The position numbers were made by a program, and so were the translations under genes. Shown one piece after another: positions 33,221-44,600 of a stretch of 64,000 bases of DNA. The stretch lies in assembly GCA_045837725.1 (NCBI GenBank), contig JBEWZL010000251.1, positions 1 to 64,000 on the forward strand. The letters are read 5' to 3'. This DNA is from Vermamoeba vermiformis. Taxonomy: Eukaryota; Tubulinea; Echinamoebida. Positions within the stretch are counted from its first letter, which is position 1, and each line of letters starts with the position of its first letter. The notes beneath the pieces were generated by a model, which worked only from the letters and a program-made list of their open reading frames with translations, did not search any database and was not told the origin of the DNA.

Positions 33221-35159
33221 ATGGATGCTTCAGGCGAATCAGGCTCGTTTTTATCTAAACTCGGCAACACTGCGCTCCAAGTGTTGAAGGATCGTATGCA
33301 AAAGGATCCCGTAGTAGTATCAGCGGCTGTTGGTGCTCTCGTTTTGGCCTCGATCTACAACGATTACATCCCCTTGCCAAGATTTTTAGAGAAGAAGAAG
33401 GGCATCTTGGGCTACTTGTTCAACCCTAAGGACCTTTTCGCTATGTTCGTGTTCAAATTCACGCAAAAGATGCCTCAAGTGCCTCAAGGATTGAATGAAA
33501 ACGATAATTGGTGCTATAAAAAATTGATCCAGACTAGCCGCAGCTTTTCAGCTCCTATTCTGGCTTTAGATGCTGAACTTCAAGGTCCCGTAAGTATTAT
33601 AATTATTGTAAAAATTATAGAACGGGTTGTTGGTTAATTAATAACCAGATCCGAAATTATGATCGAGTTCCCAACCGCCATTTTTTCCTTATTTGACTAA
33701 TTATTAATTTGAGCATTGTATTAATAGGTATGCGTGTTCTACATCGTTCTTAGAGGCCTTGATTCTATTGGTAAGTAATGGGATCCTTTATGCAACAATA
33801 CCCGTGACCACTAAAGTGTTTCTATACCTCTGTTTCTACGCTACAATAATTTAATATTAATTAATAGAGGACGACATGGTTCCTCCTGTCGCCGATAAGG
33901 TCAAGCACTTGCAAGAGTTTTATCAACGTTTGGAACAACCCGGTTGGAATTTGAAGGGCTGTAAGTACCACTTTATTAATTTACTGTTTGCTTGGATATT
34001 GAATATTGAATAATTCATATCGCTCGATCGGATCCGAAAAATAATTATTTTCATTTATTTCAGACGGTGAGAAGCCTCACGAAATTGATTTGTTGGAGAA
34101 CTTCGACAAGGTTATTGATATGTACTCTCGCTTGAAGCCTGCGTAAGTAATTTAGTCTCCAAATTGAAATTACTATTGGTCGATACACGCGAACTTGGGT
34201 GCTAATATCTTTGCTTAGTTACCGCAAGGTTATCAGCGACATTACTAAAGAGATGGGCTTTGGCATGGCCAAGTACTTGGAAGCTCAAGTCGTCACATTG
34301 GAGGACTGGAACGAGTACTGCCATTACGTCGCTGGTGTTGTCGGCGAGGGTTTGAGCAGATTGTTTGCTGAGAGTGGCTTGGAAGGTACGTCATAGAATA
34401 TTATAATATCATCATATATATCGTACATGCACTTTTTGAAAGAGTAGCAATGATAGGACAGTAATTAAATCTAATTCGTGGATCAGATGCGAAGTACGCC
34501 ACTTTGATGCAATTGTCGAATGATATGGGTCTCTTCTTGCAAAAGACCAACATTATTCGCGACTACTTGGAGGACGTGTCTCAAAAGCCTCCTCGCGTGT
34601 TCTACCCCAAAGACGTGTGGAGCAAGTACGCCGAGAAGATTGAAGACTTCACCAAGCCACAAAACATCAAAAACGCCGTCACGTGCCTCAATGAACTGAT
34701 TACCAACGCCATGACTCACGCTATTCCTGCCTTGGACTACATGAAGGGCCTGCGTGACCCTCACGTGTTCAGATTCTGCGCCATTCCTCAAGTGATGGCT
34801 ATTGCTACTTTGGAGGTCTGCTACAACAACCCCAACGTGTTCAAATGGGAAGTTAAGATCCGCAAGGGCGAGGCCGTCAGAGTAAGTCACATTTTGATTC
34901 ACAACCTGACCTTGTAACTTACTCACGTGTGCTGCAGATGATTCTCAACACGAACAACTACAAAGAAGTTTGCAGTGTGTTTTACAGCCGCGCTAAGCGA
35001 TGGGAGTCCAACATTCCCAAGAACGAACCTCACGCTAAAGAGTACGTGTTGCAAGCAATTGAACGTTGTGTAGATCAGATAACTAACGATTTCTTTAACA
35101 GGCTTCGTGCACTTCTAAAGCAAGTCCAAGAGAGATGTTTGCAAGACATGAACGCTTAA
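33221..35159 (+). CDS. FDFT1: Squalene synthase (farnesyl-diphosphate farnesyltransferase)
   Basis: Joins two farnesyl diphosphates to make squalene, the first committed step of sterol synthesis, on the ER membrane. The start is ATG at 33221 (MDASGESGSFLSKLG) and the stop is at 35157-35159. Exons begin 33221-33589 and about 33730-33771 and continue with phases that agree. Motifs: TSRSFSAPI; the first Asp-rich motif DSIEDDM; YCHYVAGVVGEGLSRLF; GLFLQKTNIIRDYLEDV with the second Asp-rich motif; FCAIPQVMAIATLEVCYNN. Oddly, the usual C-terminal membrane anchor is absent (the protein ends QERCLQDMNA). Instead a hydrophobic stretch PVVVSAAVGALVLASIY lies near residues 30-47, before the catalytic domain. 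AATAAA at 35176-35181 is the likely poly(A) signal. Confidence 0.95.
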
Positions 35160-35175
35160 AAGTGTTGCAAGTTGT

Positions 35176-35181
35176 AATAAA
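35176..35181 (+). promoter_or_regulatory. Polyadenylation signal of squalene synthase
   Basis: AATAAA lies 17 nt after the stop codon, in the only short 3' region before the convergent neighbouring gene. Confidence 0.55.
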
Positions 35182-35333
35182 ATTTTGTCCTAATTCGAAA
35201 TACGGCTTTGTTATGCTGGGCATTAGCACGATAGCGATGGACCTGTGAAGCTGAGCTGAAGTGCACAGTTCGCTTTGGGTGATTATTACAACGACATGTA
35301 TTCGACGATACTCCGTTTTTATCAGGTACATTA

Positions 35334-36482
35334 TTATTCTTTCAACAGCGGTTGTGCTTCAGTATGTACATCTTCGCTCTGGACATTAGCCCCATTCTTT
35401 TCAACGGCCTTTGTAATCGCGCGCTTGGCTATGACGGAAACAACTACAACTGTCTATAGGAAAGTTAGTATGTTCGAGCTCACCATCAGATCCTAATCGA
35501 ATTTGAAACGTACCACGATGATTACGACGCCCGATACTGCCCATATAATAATCTTAGTCGTCAAATTGGGGCCAACATTGCCCGCTGCAATCTCGCTCAA
35601 GTCCCCAGCTAGACTTCCGATGTAAATATACAAAGCTGTGCCCGGGATGATTCCACCAGCTGACGCCAAGAAATATTGCCAGAACTTAACCTAATTGCAG
35701 CAAGATCAGTATGCGCTTGGGACCTATAAACTAGTTGTGGTATCGTACCGAAGTTAGAGCTAGGCCATAGTTGAGTAAATTGAACGGAATGACGGGACTC
35801 AAACGCACTAATAGCACAATAATCCATCCTTTTTCAGCAATGGCCGTGTCCACTGCTTTGAATTTTGGATATTTTTCGACTGATTTTTCAACCCAACTGC
35901 GCATAATTGTGCGGCCCAATAAAAAGGCGATGGTCAAGCCTAAAAATATTTCAGTGACCAGCGTTGAATTAGAATAAGGGTTAGTACAAACCTATCGTTG
36001 CGCCAAGCCACACAGGGATAATACCCCAGAATTTAAATATAAAGCCAGCTCCTGAATCAAAGGGTCAGAACTTTCGAGATCCACGACCTATTTTGTTAAT
36101 CTCCGTACCTAAAGTTAAAATAGAGGCCGGCAAGAATAGCACCGTTGCTAGTATATATATTCCTACAAATACTACTGCACCCCAGAACGCTCGTGCTTGG
36201 ATCCAGTTCTGAAAAATATCGTTTAGCCTTCCAACACTTCAGCAATTGCTGATATAATTACCAATGCATCCAAGAATATTGTTTTGACTTGAGTTGGAAA
36301 TAATACGATCACCACAATGATAGCAGTAATAAACAAAATTAAAATCGCGAGACGAATCCACGTTCCAAGTGAAATACTCGCTAAACAACTTTTTCCACCT
36401 AAAAATAATAAAAATGAATATTTCGTAATTAATTCAACGCTTTTGAACCTTTTGGTGGTGAGCCGGTCTGATCTGATTTCAT
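35334..36482 (-). CDS. TVP38/TMEM64-type (VTT/DedA) membrane protein
   Basis: The start is ATG at 36480-36482 (MKSDQTGSPPK, then an intron with a weak GTTCAA donor) and the stop is at 35334-35336. The body has several hydrophobic segments (LAILILFITAIIVVIVLF, VFVGIYILATVLFLPAS) and the VTT-family core GRTIMRSWVEK, GWIIVLLVRLSPVIPFNLLNY and ASAGGIIPGTALYIYIGSLAGD. The last intron starts at GTACGT near 35503, so the C-terminus is TVVVVSVIAKR...QPLLKE. VTT proteins sit in Golgi, ER or vacuole membranes, and some are lipid scramblases involved in autophagy. The tail carries a dileucine-like LL that could direct sorting. It converges with squalene synthase. Confidence 0.85.
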
Positions 36483-36662
36483 TTTTTACTTGTAACGCTG
36501 TACTTGCTTATACAATTTATACAAATATGTCCTTCATAACACAATGTACACTTGGCGTTTGGTGCGGAGTTAGTCGTGCTCCTCCGTGGCTAAAATCAAT
36601 TTTGATTGCAATTATTTCATTTTCATTTAAGAAGGCTCACAAGCACAAATAGAGCTGCTAAA

Positions 36663-38355
36663 ATGGTCGGATTTTTAAATTCTTTGATGAAAAAAAGAAT
36701 ACACTGGGTGGAGCTGCACGAGCTCCCTTGGTTCCCGAGCAAGCTCCGGATTTACTTGACAGGTACGGCGCAACGCCGAATGTTCCACTTGATCGATAGT
36801 AATCTTTCAGTAATTTGCCTTGCTAGATATGCTCGCAATGTTTTGGACTTTTGGATTCGTATCGAGCTTTCACGTCTTGCTGATGCCGTACTTAAAGGAA
36901 GCTATGAAGAAAATGGGTAAGCGAATGAATTATACGATACTGCGACAGTTAATACAATGCTTTGACGAGAACAATTGTTACTTCGACAAACGAATAATAT
37001 TGAAATTGCAAAATTATGAAAATCTTTTCAGTCTGTATGCCAGATTATATTTCGTTAACTTGCAGCTGTATATTAATATTCTACAATTATTTAATTGCCA
37101 CAATTATTTGAGGAAAAGTTTGCCGTACAAAAATGCGGCCTTTCGAATTGAAATTTTGGCTGATCCAAATTTCGATTGAGGCCAGATACTTTTCTACTGA
37201 ATGATACTCTGATCTTTTTCATCTGCATTGATAGTGCCCTTGTAGCTAATCAAATTATAACCACCTCATCAGGCACCAACGAGATTGTGGACTTGTGCTC
37301 AGGCACTGGCGGTCCGTTAATCAAAATTCAACACGACATGCACAAGTACGAACAATTCGACGTTAAAGTCACGCTGACCGATCTGTACCCACCGACTGCT
37401 GAGGTAACTTAACATTTTCGTCAATTTCGAAGCAATAATTCGAGCCTTATTATGAATGATATCACGTCAATATCGGTTGCGAACAAGTATTTAGATTAAT
37501 AATATTGTAGGTTCAAAAAGAAATCGCCGACAGATCCCATGGTACTGTACAATACTACAACGTAAGCACATAAAAAAAATAGCTAATAATACAGAGTGCC
37601 TTATAGCAGTATTATTAATCTTACCCGATATCTAGGCTCCGGTGGATGCAACAAACGTGCCGCAACAATTAAGCAACGGTTTCTCGACCATGTTTTGTTC
37701 CTTCCACCACATGACTGAAGGTGCAGCTGCGTCTATTTTACAAGGTAAAAAAATGGGTTGGCAATACTTTGTCCGTGCACATTTTGCAATTATTTTTTGT
37801 CCGTAGATCCGATCTAATCTCGCATTAATACTTGTTCAATTTAACAGATGCAGTAAATAAGAAGCGAGGCATTGGAATATTCGAGATGCAAGAACGGTCA
37901 TTATTTGCCATATTAATGATGCCTATTCTAATTCCGGGCACTTGGCTGCTTACATTAATGCTTCGCCCCATCAAACTCGACAGATTATTTTGGACTTACG
38001 TAATCCCTATAGTGCCACTTATGTTGCTGATTGACGGTAAGTCATTTTAAATCGAATTTCGTTCGCGTTAAGTAAGCCGGCACGAATTGAAATCGATGCA
38101 ATGCCTTAGCGGAAAATATCCATCGATTATTACTTAAGATCGGAGGTTAAGCGCCGAATGCCAGAATACTAATATGTAACTTTAGGAATTACTTCGTGCC
38201 TGCGCACTTATTCACCTGCCGAACTCGATGCCCTCATCCGCAACCTCAAAGGGTACGAGACCTACGACTGGGCCATTATTCAAAGAAGAAGGCTTGACAT
38301 CCCTCCTTTGCGAGCCACCATTTTAATAGGAACACCAAAGTCTAAACAGCATTAA
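36663..38355 (+). CDS. SAM-methyltransferase-like protein with membrane segments
   Basis: The start is ATG at 36663 (MVGFLNSLMKKRIHW) and the stop is at 38353-38355. Exon 1 ends at about 36761 and exon 2 at about 36916. A 330-bp intron follows; the frame is kept only with the acceptor just before 37246. The core has EIVDLCSGTGGPL, the glycine-rich SAM-binding motif of class I methyltransferases, then VTLTDLYPPTAEV (acidic end of strand 2) and FSTMFCSFHHM (motif IV region). After it come two hydrophobic segments (ILMMPILIPGTWLLTL, VIPIVPLMLLIDG) and a short polar end. The substrate is unknown; placement suggests a lipid or small-molecule methyltransferase at a membrane. It starts 180 bp from the divergent VTT gene. 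Confidence 0.7.
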
Positions 38356-38601
38356 ATTGCGCGTGGATTTGGTTTTGTACCAGACATAAAATTTTGAAAA
38401 TCGAGCCAAATTTTCGAACTGATGATTATTAAGTAATTTCGCATAAACTCTTTCCATCTGCGCTTTAGTTGCCTCGTAGAGAGGTAGTTTTCGAAATTTA
38501 AATTTCTGAAAAAGGAAATTCGGCTCAAAAAATTCCGTTTGGTTAAATATCTTGTCAGGAACCAATTTCGCTACACCCTCAAGGGTATCATATTTTATCA
38601 T
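38323..38601 (-). CDS. Small convergent reading frame, 92 codons
   Basis: Starts at ATG 38599-38601 (MIKYDTLEGVAKLVPDKIF) and overlaps the last 33 bases of the methyltransferase-like gene on the other strand. The protein is basic and has an amphipathic look (LYEATKAQMERVYAKLLNN). No intron or recognised domain. It could be a small mitochondrial or ribosome-linked protein, or a chance frame. Confidence 0.35.
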   Translation of the reverse strand: MIKYDTLEGVAKLVPDKIFNQTEFFEPNFLFQKFKFRKLPLYEATKAQMERVYAKLLNNHQFENLARFSKFYVWYKTKSTRNLMLFRLWCSY

Positions 38602-38870
38602 TCGCAAGAAATCGTCTGATTAAGAGGATTTTCAATTTATAACGATTTTTTTCGTAATTTATGAGGGAGAATTCAACAATGCTGCTTTATTAAAGTATAC
38701 AGATTTTTCCGCTTTAACTACAAAAGTCGGACGTAAAACGCGATCCAACGTCACGCTAAGATAGAAAGAGACTCGTTTCTTCGATTAATACTACACTATT
38801 TACATTTTTCTATTGTACAAAGTTTTCCGATGATATTACACACAAAATTTTGATGCCAGCCCTTCTTAGC

Positions 38871-40776
38871 TTAATAACTGATCTGCGAGTGCTCAAAGTT
38901 CAAGTTGAGGTTCAATGGTGGCCAGAAACTAGCTTGAGCATGGTGATCGATCTCGCTGGCTGGTTGCGTGAACGGGTGCGAATATGATACAGAGGATTGA
39001 TCTAAGGGAGGGTAGTGACCGTAATAGCCGTGCTCCATTGCGTGGCCATTCAAGTCGGGGTAGGATTCTTGGACGTAGTTGTAGGGATCGGGTTTGTAGA
39101 TGGCGGATGTAGGTTGTTGGTACTGTACATGATTGATGTAGTTGCTCATACAATGAGCGGCTTCACTCTTAAGCTTGGTTTCTACGACTTGTTGTGGTGA
39201 GTAGTCCCACGAGTTGCCGCGAGTGTCCATTCCAGAAGGGCTTCTGGATTCTTCAGCAGATGCTTCTTCCTTAGACTCGGAAAACCCGCTTGGATTCTCG
39301 GCAGGAATTACTGCTGACTCTCGAGGAGCGGGCAATTCAACCTCCAGGCTGGTGATCCATTGCTTGAGCTTTCGCTCCATTTTGTTCCATCCGGTTGGCT
39401 TGCTCTTGCTGTTCATGTAGCTGCTCATCGTCGTCGGAGACACCCCGATTTCGTTGGCAACAATTTTTTGATTTTTCTTGGTGGTGCGCATGACTTCTCT
39501 AAGCAAGGTAATCAAATTCTCGTCGGCTTGAGGGCGGATGGGCTCTTCGGTAAATTCCAAACAGTCCTTAAACTTCAGCTTAATGTTCTTTCTAGGTGGT
39601 TCTGGAACAGCCTCCTTATGACCGTTCATGGGAGTCGCGAAGCTGTAGTTCGAGAAGATGATTTTGTAGTCACGTGGGGAGTTTTCAGCGGACGAATGCG
39701 AATCAACTTCGCTGCTGTCCCGGCGGGGCGATTGCTCCGCATAGGAAGAAGAGAATATGCTTTCTTGTTCTCCATTTTCAAGCTTTCGTCTCTTGTTGGC
39801 TTGATTCTGGAAGGTAAAGGTTAGATTCGAATCAGATTCAGATTCATGAAAAGATAAAAAGGCTTACCTGAGCGGCCTTATCTTTCGTGCAATCATTGCA
39901 TATAATGATATCATTGACGCCAGGGAAGTGTTTGCCATAAGTATCGAGGGGTAGTACCACGCTCTTGGCTTGATCGAGATGGCTTCTAGACATTTAAAAA
40001 AATAATCTTTAGTGGTGTGCTCTTGCTCGATCAAGAAAATAATACTGAAAGAATTTTTGTTCTGACATGTGGTGGTGCGGTAGCCATTAAGTAATCAGAC
40101 CGGTCACTGAAATTTTGCAACGATTGATAAGGTAATTTGTTCCTTTTACGGAATTACTTGCGAAATCTGCGCAATGGATAATTTGTTCGAGTGCGCGGAA
40201 TAATATGGATAAGGGTAATAACGAGATAGCAATGGAATAGTATAGATTGTTATTACGTTGCTATTTGTAACTTACGGGCAGAATCTGCGTAGGCAAGCCA
40301 AACATTGAGACCCACACTTCTCGACGTACTCGATGACTGACAAGTGCACTGGAGATCTTTTGGTAGCATTTGTATTGCACATTGAGCACGAGTGAAGAGG
40401 GCAAACCCTTTAACATAAAGTTAGCAACTTCATCCCAAAGATCTCAAGATTCGGAGTTACAAAAAATCTTGTGTTCAACAGACTAAGAAATTACATGTCA
40501 AGATATCATACCAGTTCGATTCTGTAACTAATGCGCTTTCGGCTAGACATTGTTGATGGTATTGTTTGTCGCATCTAGTGCAAGACAAAAAACTCCGACC
40601 TTTTCTTGAGCAGACAAAGCATTTCGCCTGGAGAAATAGATGTCAATAAACTTCCCACCTGAAACGAATGATTAAGCGAAGACTAAAGCCACAATTCCAA
40701 TTTTTTAAAGTTTGACATGTGAGCTTTATCTTGAAGATTTACTTACCGCTTCGCAATCGGGTACCTTGGAACTCAT
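38871..40776 (-). CDS. PHD-like zinc-finger protein with helix-turn-helix domain
   Basis: The start is ATG at 40774-40776 (MSSKVPDCEA) and the stop is at 38871-38873. Exons 2 and 3 (about 40510-40630 and 40276-40405) encode a run of zinc ligands: CFVCSRKGRSFLSC, CDKQYHQQC, then CPLHSCSMC and CGSQCLACLRRFC, like tandem PHD fingers of NSD type. Exon 4 adds a CNDC pair. The long last exon has a basic patch (KRRKLE), a region LLREVMRTTKKNQKIVANEIG followed by SPTTMSSYMNSKSKPTGW, which reads as a helix-turn-helix like XRE or CUT domains, then a Tyr/Pro/His-rich tail. Likely a nuclear regulator that reads histone tails and binds DNA. Family not named with certainty. Confidence 0.7.
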
Positions 40777-40850
40777 TATTTATATAAGTATAATAGCTTT
40801 GCGTTTGATCAAAGGCTAATTTGTCGCTGTTAAAGCCACGATCTGCGTCT

Positions 40851-41273
40851 TCACTTGTCCGACGATTGATGTAAAATGAACCGAAAAACAAAGTTTATTG
40901 CCAATAACGATGAGCACACAATTGGCACGTGATCATTAATTGTGAACGCACCTGAGTAAAATCTGTTAACCAATCCTGCACGATCCCGGATGGTGATTCC
41001 GGTGGAAATTTCGGTCGCGCACACAAGGGTATGCACACTGCGACAACCAAATTGTGAACCCTGGATCTGAGGTTGAATCGAGAGTAAGGGCAACGAGTAA
41101 TTAGACGCATTGCCGATACACATTGAATAACCTTGGCTCATCGTTCCGGATTCGATGCGAACAACACGAGCTTCAACGGATATAAAGGTTACCTTAACCG
41201 ATTCAAACCGAAGAGTTTCGCTGCCCTCCGGGTAAATTATACTTTCAAATACTTTCGCAATGACAAAAATCAA
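40851..41273 (-). CDS. Hypothetical 140-residue protein
   Basis: One open frame from ATG at 41271-41273 (MIFVIAKVFESIIYPEG) to 40851. The middle reads like a real protein (VEARVVRIESGTMSQGYSMC, GSQFGCRSVHTLVCATEIS). The last 35 codons contain an AATAAA on the coding strand, and a GTGCGT donor lies just before them, so the true C-terminus may be spliced differently. It ends 75 bp before the PHD gene start on the same strand. No family recognised. Confidence 0.4.
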   Translation of the reverse strand: MIFVIAKVFESIIYPEGSETLRFESVKVTFISVEARVVRIESGTMSQGYSMCIGNASNYSLPLLSIQPQIQGSQFGCRSVHTLVCATEISTGITIRDRAGLVNRFYSGAFTINDHVPIVCSSLLAINFVFRFILHQSSDK

Positions 41274-41639
41274 TCATTATAAATGACGTTTGTTATGTCA
41301 GAAATTTTCCTGAGTTCCAGTCCAGCCTGTCAATCATCCAATTGATCAAGCGGCGAACTCATGCCCGCTGAGCTTCAATTACCCGAGGCCTAGCTTAAAC
41401 TCGAGGTAGGATTAGGACTACTATCAAAATAAGAATTGACCATTTCGAATTCCAATTTGCGTACTGGGCCATTCACAATTTATCGCCTTTGTCTACCGAT
41501 GAATCGCACCGCCAATAAGGACCATCAATCAAATTTTTTTCTTTTGGTTTGATATGAGACGCGTTCAGGATCGCAGTCGCGATCGGAAAAATCAACGTCA
41601 AATGTTAATGCGCGAAAATCCATCTCGAAGCGCATTTTA
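41274..41639. other. Intergenic stretch between ZW10 and the hypothetical gene
   Basis: About 365 bp with no open frame of note. It should hold the promoter of the minus-strand gene at 40851-41273 and the 3' end of ZW10. Nothing specific stands out. Confidence 0.5.
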
Positions 41640-44600
41640 TTATTTCAACCTCGCAATTTGATCTCGTCTGAAATCAGAATCGGAAAAGAGAGCCTTGATC
41701 AGTTGCACTACTTCATATTTTTTGAAGTCGAGCATTTCGCTAGCGTTCCATTTCTCGACTATACTCACCAAACTCATCTCCAATAAGTCTGTAATGATAA
41801 TAAATTTGCTCCATCGTGGAATATAGGTAGTAGGTGAAGCGGATGGGACAGATGGGAGCTTGAAAAAAAGAACACAAAATAAATATCTTCATCATGACAA
41901 GTAAATTGAAGTCTGATAATGTATATACGTTGCAAACCGAAATATGAAACTTACCAGCAGATTCTCTAAGGGAAACAGCAGCTTGAAGAGCCTGTGCAGT
42001 TCGTGCGTCTCTTTTTCCGAGATGTCGGCCAGTTCTTCAACGAAGTAGACCACTTTTTCGATAACAAAGTCGATTAATGTCCCAACGGACTTATTGTACA
42101 TCTCGGACGGTAGGATATCCTGCCAAAGATCAAAAGGTTAAAGACAGATCGAATTTTCCAGCGTGGCCACAAATTTTTATCGTAACGTTTCGAAAATACT
42201 ACTTTCACAATAGTATACGATTTAACGTAAATTATAGTAACGTCAGATATGTAGCTGAGAAATTAAACGGCGAAAAACACAAAACGCCAAAACTCGAAAC
42301 CTAGGTCCACACGCGAGAGCGGCGTTAATTTTCCGTGCTTTTGGCATTAAACACTGGTATAATATTTGAGAACGCGAGTTACGCAACTTCCAGCAAGACA
42401 AAATAACACACTGAAGCTCGGATCTCGATAAACACTCGGTACACAAGTAAATCGGACTTACCTTCCAGACCTTCTGCAACAGATTAAGTTGGTGGAGTAT
42501 CTTCTTAAAGGCGAGTTCTACTTGAGCTGCTCGCGCCTCTTTGTGCGTGTCGGAAAGACCTTGCATAGAGTTGATGTGCTCGACAAGCATCTCACGTTGC
42601 TTGTTCTGCGGAAAAATCATTAGAACGGCTATTATATTAGTTGCGTGAATGAATTGAGCCCACCATTTGGATGTAGTAATAGTCCAAGCCGAGTTTTCGC
42701 AGATCCTGAGCTAAATCTACAAAACTGGCTTTTTTGTTAAGAGGGTCAGGCAATTTCGGTTTGTAGCGATGAGCTAACGTCATTAAATGATGCGCTAGGT
42801 ACATGCAGTCGTTATGGAACAGCAAGCCAAGCTGTGGGATGTTAACAAGGTTCGCACCCTGACATCCCATGCTCAAACTACGGAACATGTCGAACATATC
42901 TCGTGTTGCGCCATACAGATTATCAGCGCTTGTATAAAAGGTTAGTATTAATGTTTTCGATATTCAGAGCCTTCAAAGCTAGAAGGACGCATCCGAAAGG
43001 GTTAGATCGAGGACTGTCAAAATTAATTAATCTATGTAGATTCGGTAAAACGCACAGGAATTATAAACATAAAGGGAAATTGATCACTTGTGTAAATCTC
43101 AACAGAATCTGAGTACTAGGCAACTCGTCAATCGTAAACAAACTTACCACGCAGGCGTGGATTCGCACGCCTCTTGTAGGACAACATCTGCCAACTCAAT
43201 CTGCAGTATAAACTCCGTTAGTAATTTCATTTTTAATGACGGCCTTTCACTCAGCGAGCAATGTCTACAAAAATTGGCCCGGGTTTTTGGTATCATCCCG
43301 AGATGCATCTGGCGCGGCGACCGCGTAGAACATTTGAGAAGGTTTGCATGTTCTATAATGACGCACCGATATCTATTCTTGAGTGTCAATAACTTACCAA
43401 CTTGACGGCGGTGGTGGAAACTTGAACTTTCGGCAGAGCGAAGACAGATTCGTCCATAGAGGTTCCAGAAGATGAATTGGCTACGTACTCGCCCTCGATA
43501 GGACCTACGATATATGATGTAAATTAAAATAGCCATAAACAGTAAGGGCATATTGCAACACAATGTCCCGCTAGTAAACTTGATCCCACTTAGTTTCATG
43601 AAACTCAGGGCGGTATAACTAAAGGCACAAGTACTTCATGTAAAATAAGCATGATAGAGAGGCGGCGCTGTCAATCTCACCAATATCTCGAGCAGTCGTT
43701 GCAAAACTTTATCGACAAGCATTTGACGTGTAACGCAATAAAATTATCTAAATTGTTTACTTTAACCATTCACTTAATACTAAACTGTCCTCAACTAGTA
43801 TAAATCTTTGTTCTTTACAAAGTTGATCGTATATCAAACATCGTTACTCAGATTTTTAATCTCGCGTTTTTTCTGTCACAAATGGCGGATCGAGATAGTG
43901 GCAAGAAAGGGATATTTCCCTCTAAATCGATTGAATAAATCGAACACCTATTCAATAGTGGTCGAGGTGAACTCCGAAATAAAATTTTAGTGTGTAATTA
44001 TCTATCACACGACAGGTCGGTAAGCGAATTGATAGCAGGATGTGCTTTGTTTCAAGGAAAGATTCTACACAACAGATGATCCATAATAATTATAAAATAA
44101 TAAATTAAATAGCAACGTTGTAAGTGGCAGTAAGGATTACACGTGCGTAACAATTGCACGCGTGTTGTAACCATTAAAAAACGACAGTTAATCTTTGAAA
44201 AGCACGTTATAATCTAGCAACATCTTGATAATTTTGAAATCAATTCAGTCGAGCAAATTGAGCATAATATTGGACGAAAGAATGCAGATACGACCAACAA
44301 ATCTCTGTGACCTGCGCAAACAGCAGCACAGTGGCTCAGGATAATTTTTTTCAAATTTCAAAATTCAATAACATAACCGTTATTTGTAAAGTATACGATG
44401 AACGCAACACGAAATTGGTAATTAGCCGATGGATCTCAAATCTGAAATTTTCAAAAAGACAGCATTCGGCTTACCTTTCTCCGTACTGAATTGTACCGTT
44501 GTGGTATTGTGATCTGCGTGTATAATAATTTCTCGTGCCTCTGCCAAAATTCCTCTACGCTTCTTTTTTGCAAAGTGTCGATCGACTTGCTTGGCGAACT

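Noticed and set aside
39815-39850. tRNA-like GATTCGAATC motif
   Set aside because: It is a short run of AGATTC repeats inside an intron; no cloverleaf could be drawn.
43144-44300. Genes inside the long ZW10 introns
   Set aside because: Several 60-150 codon frames exist, but none has splice support or recognised content.
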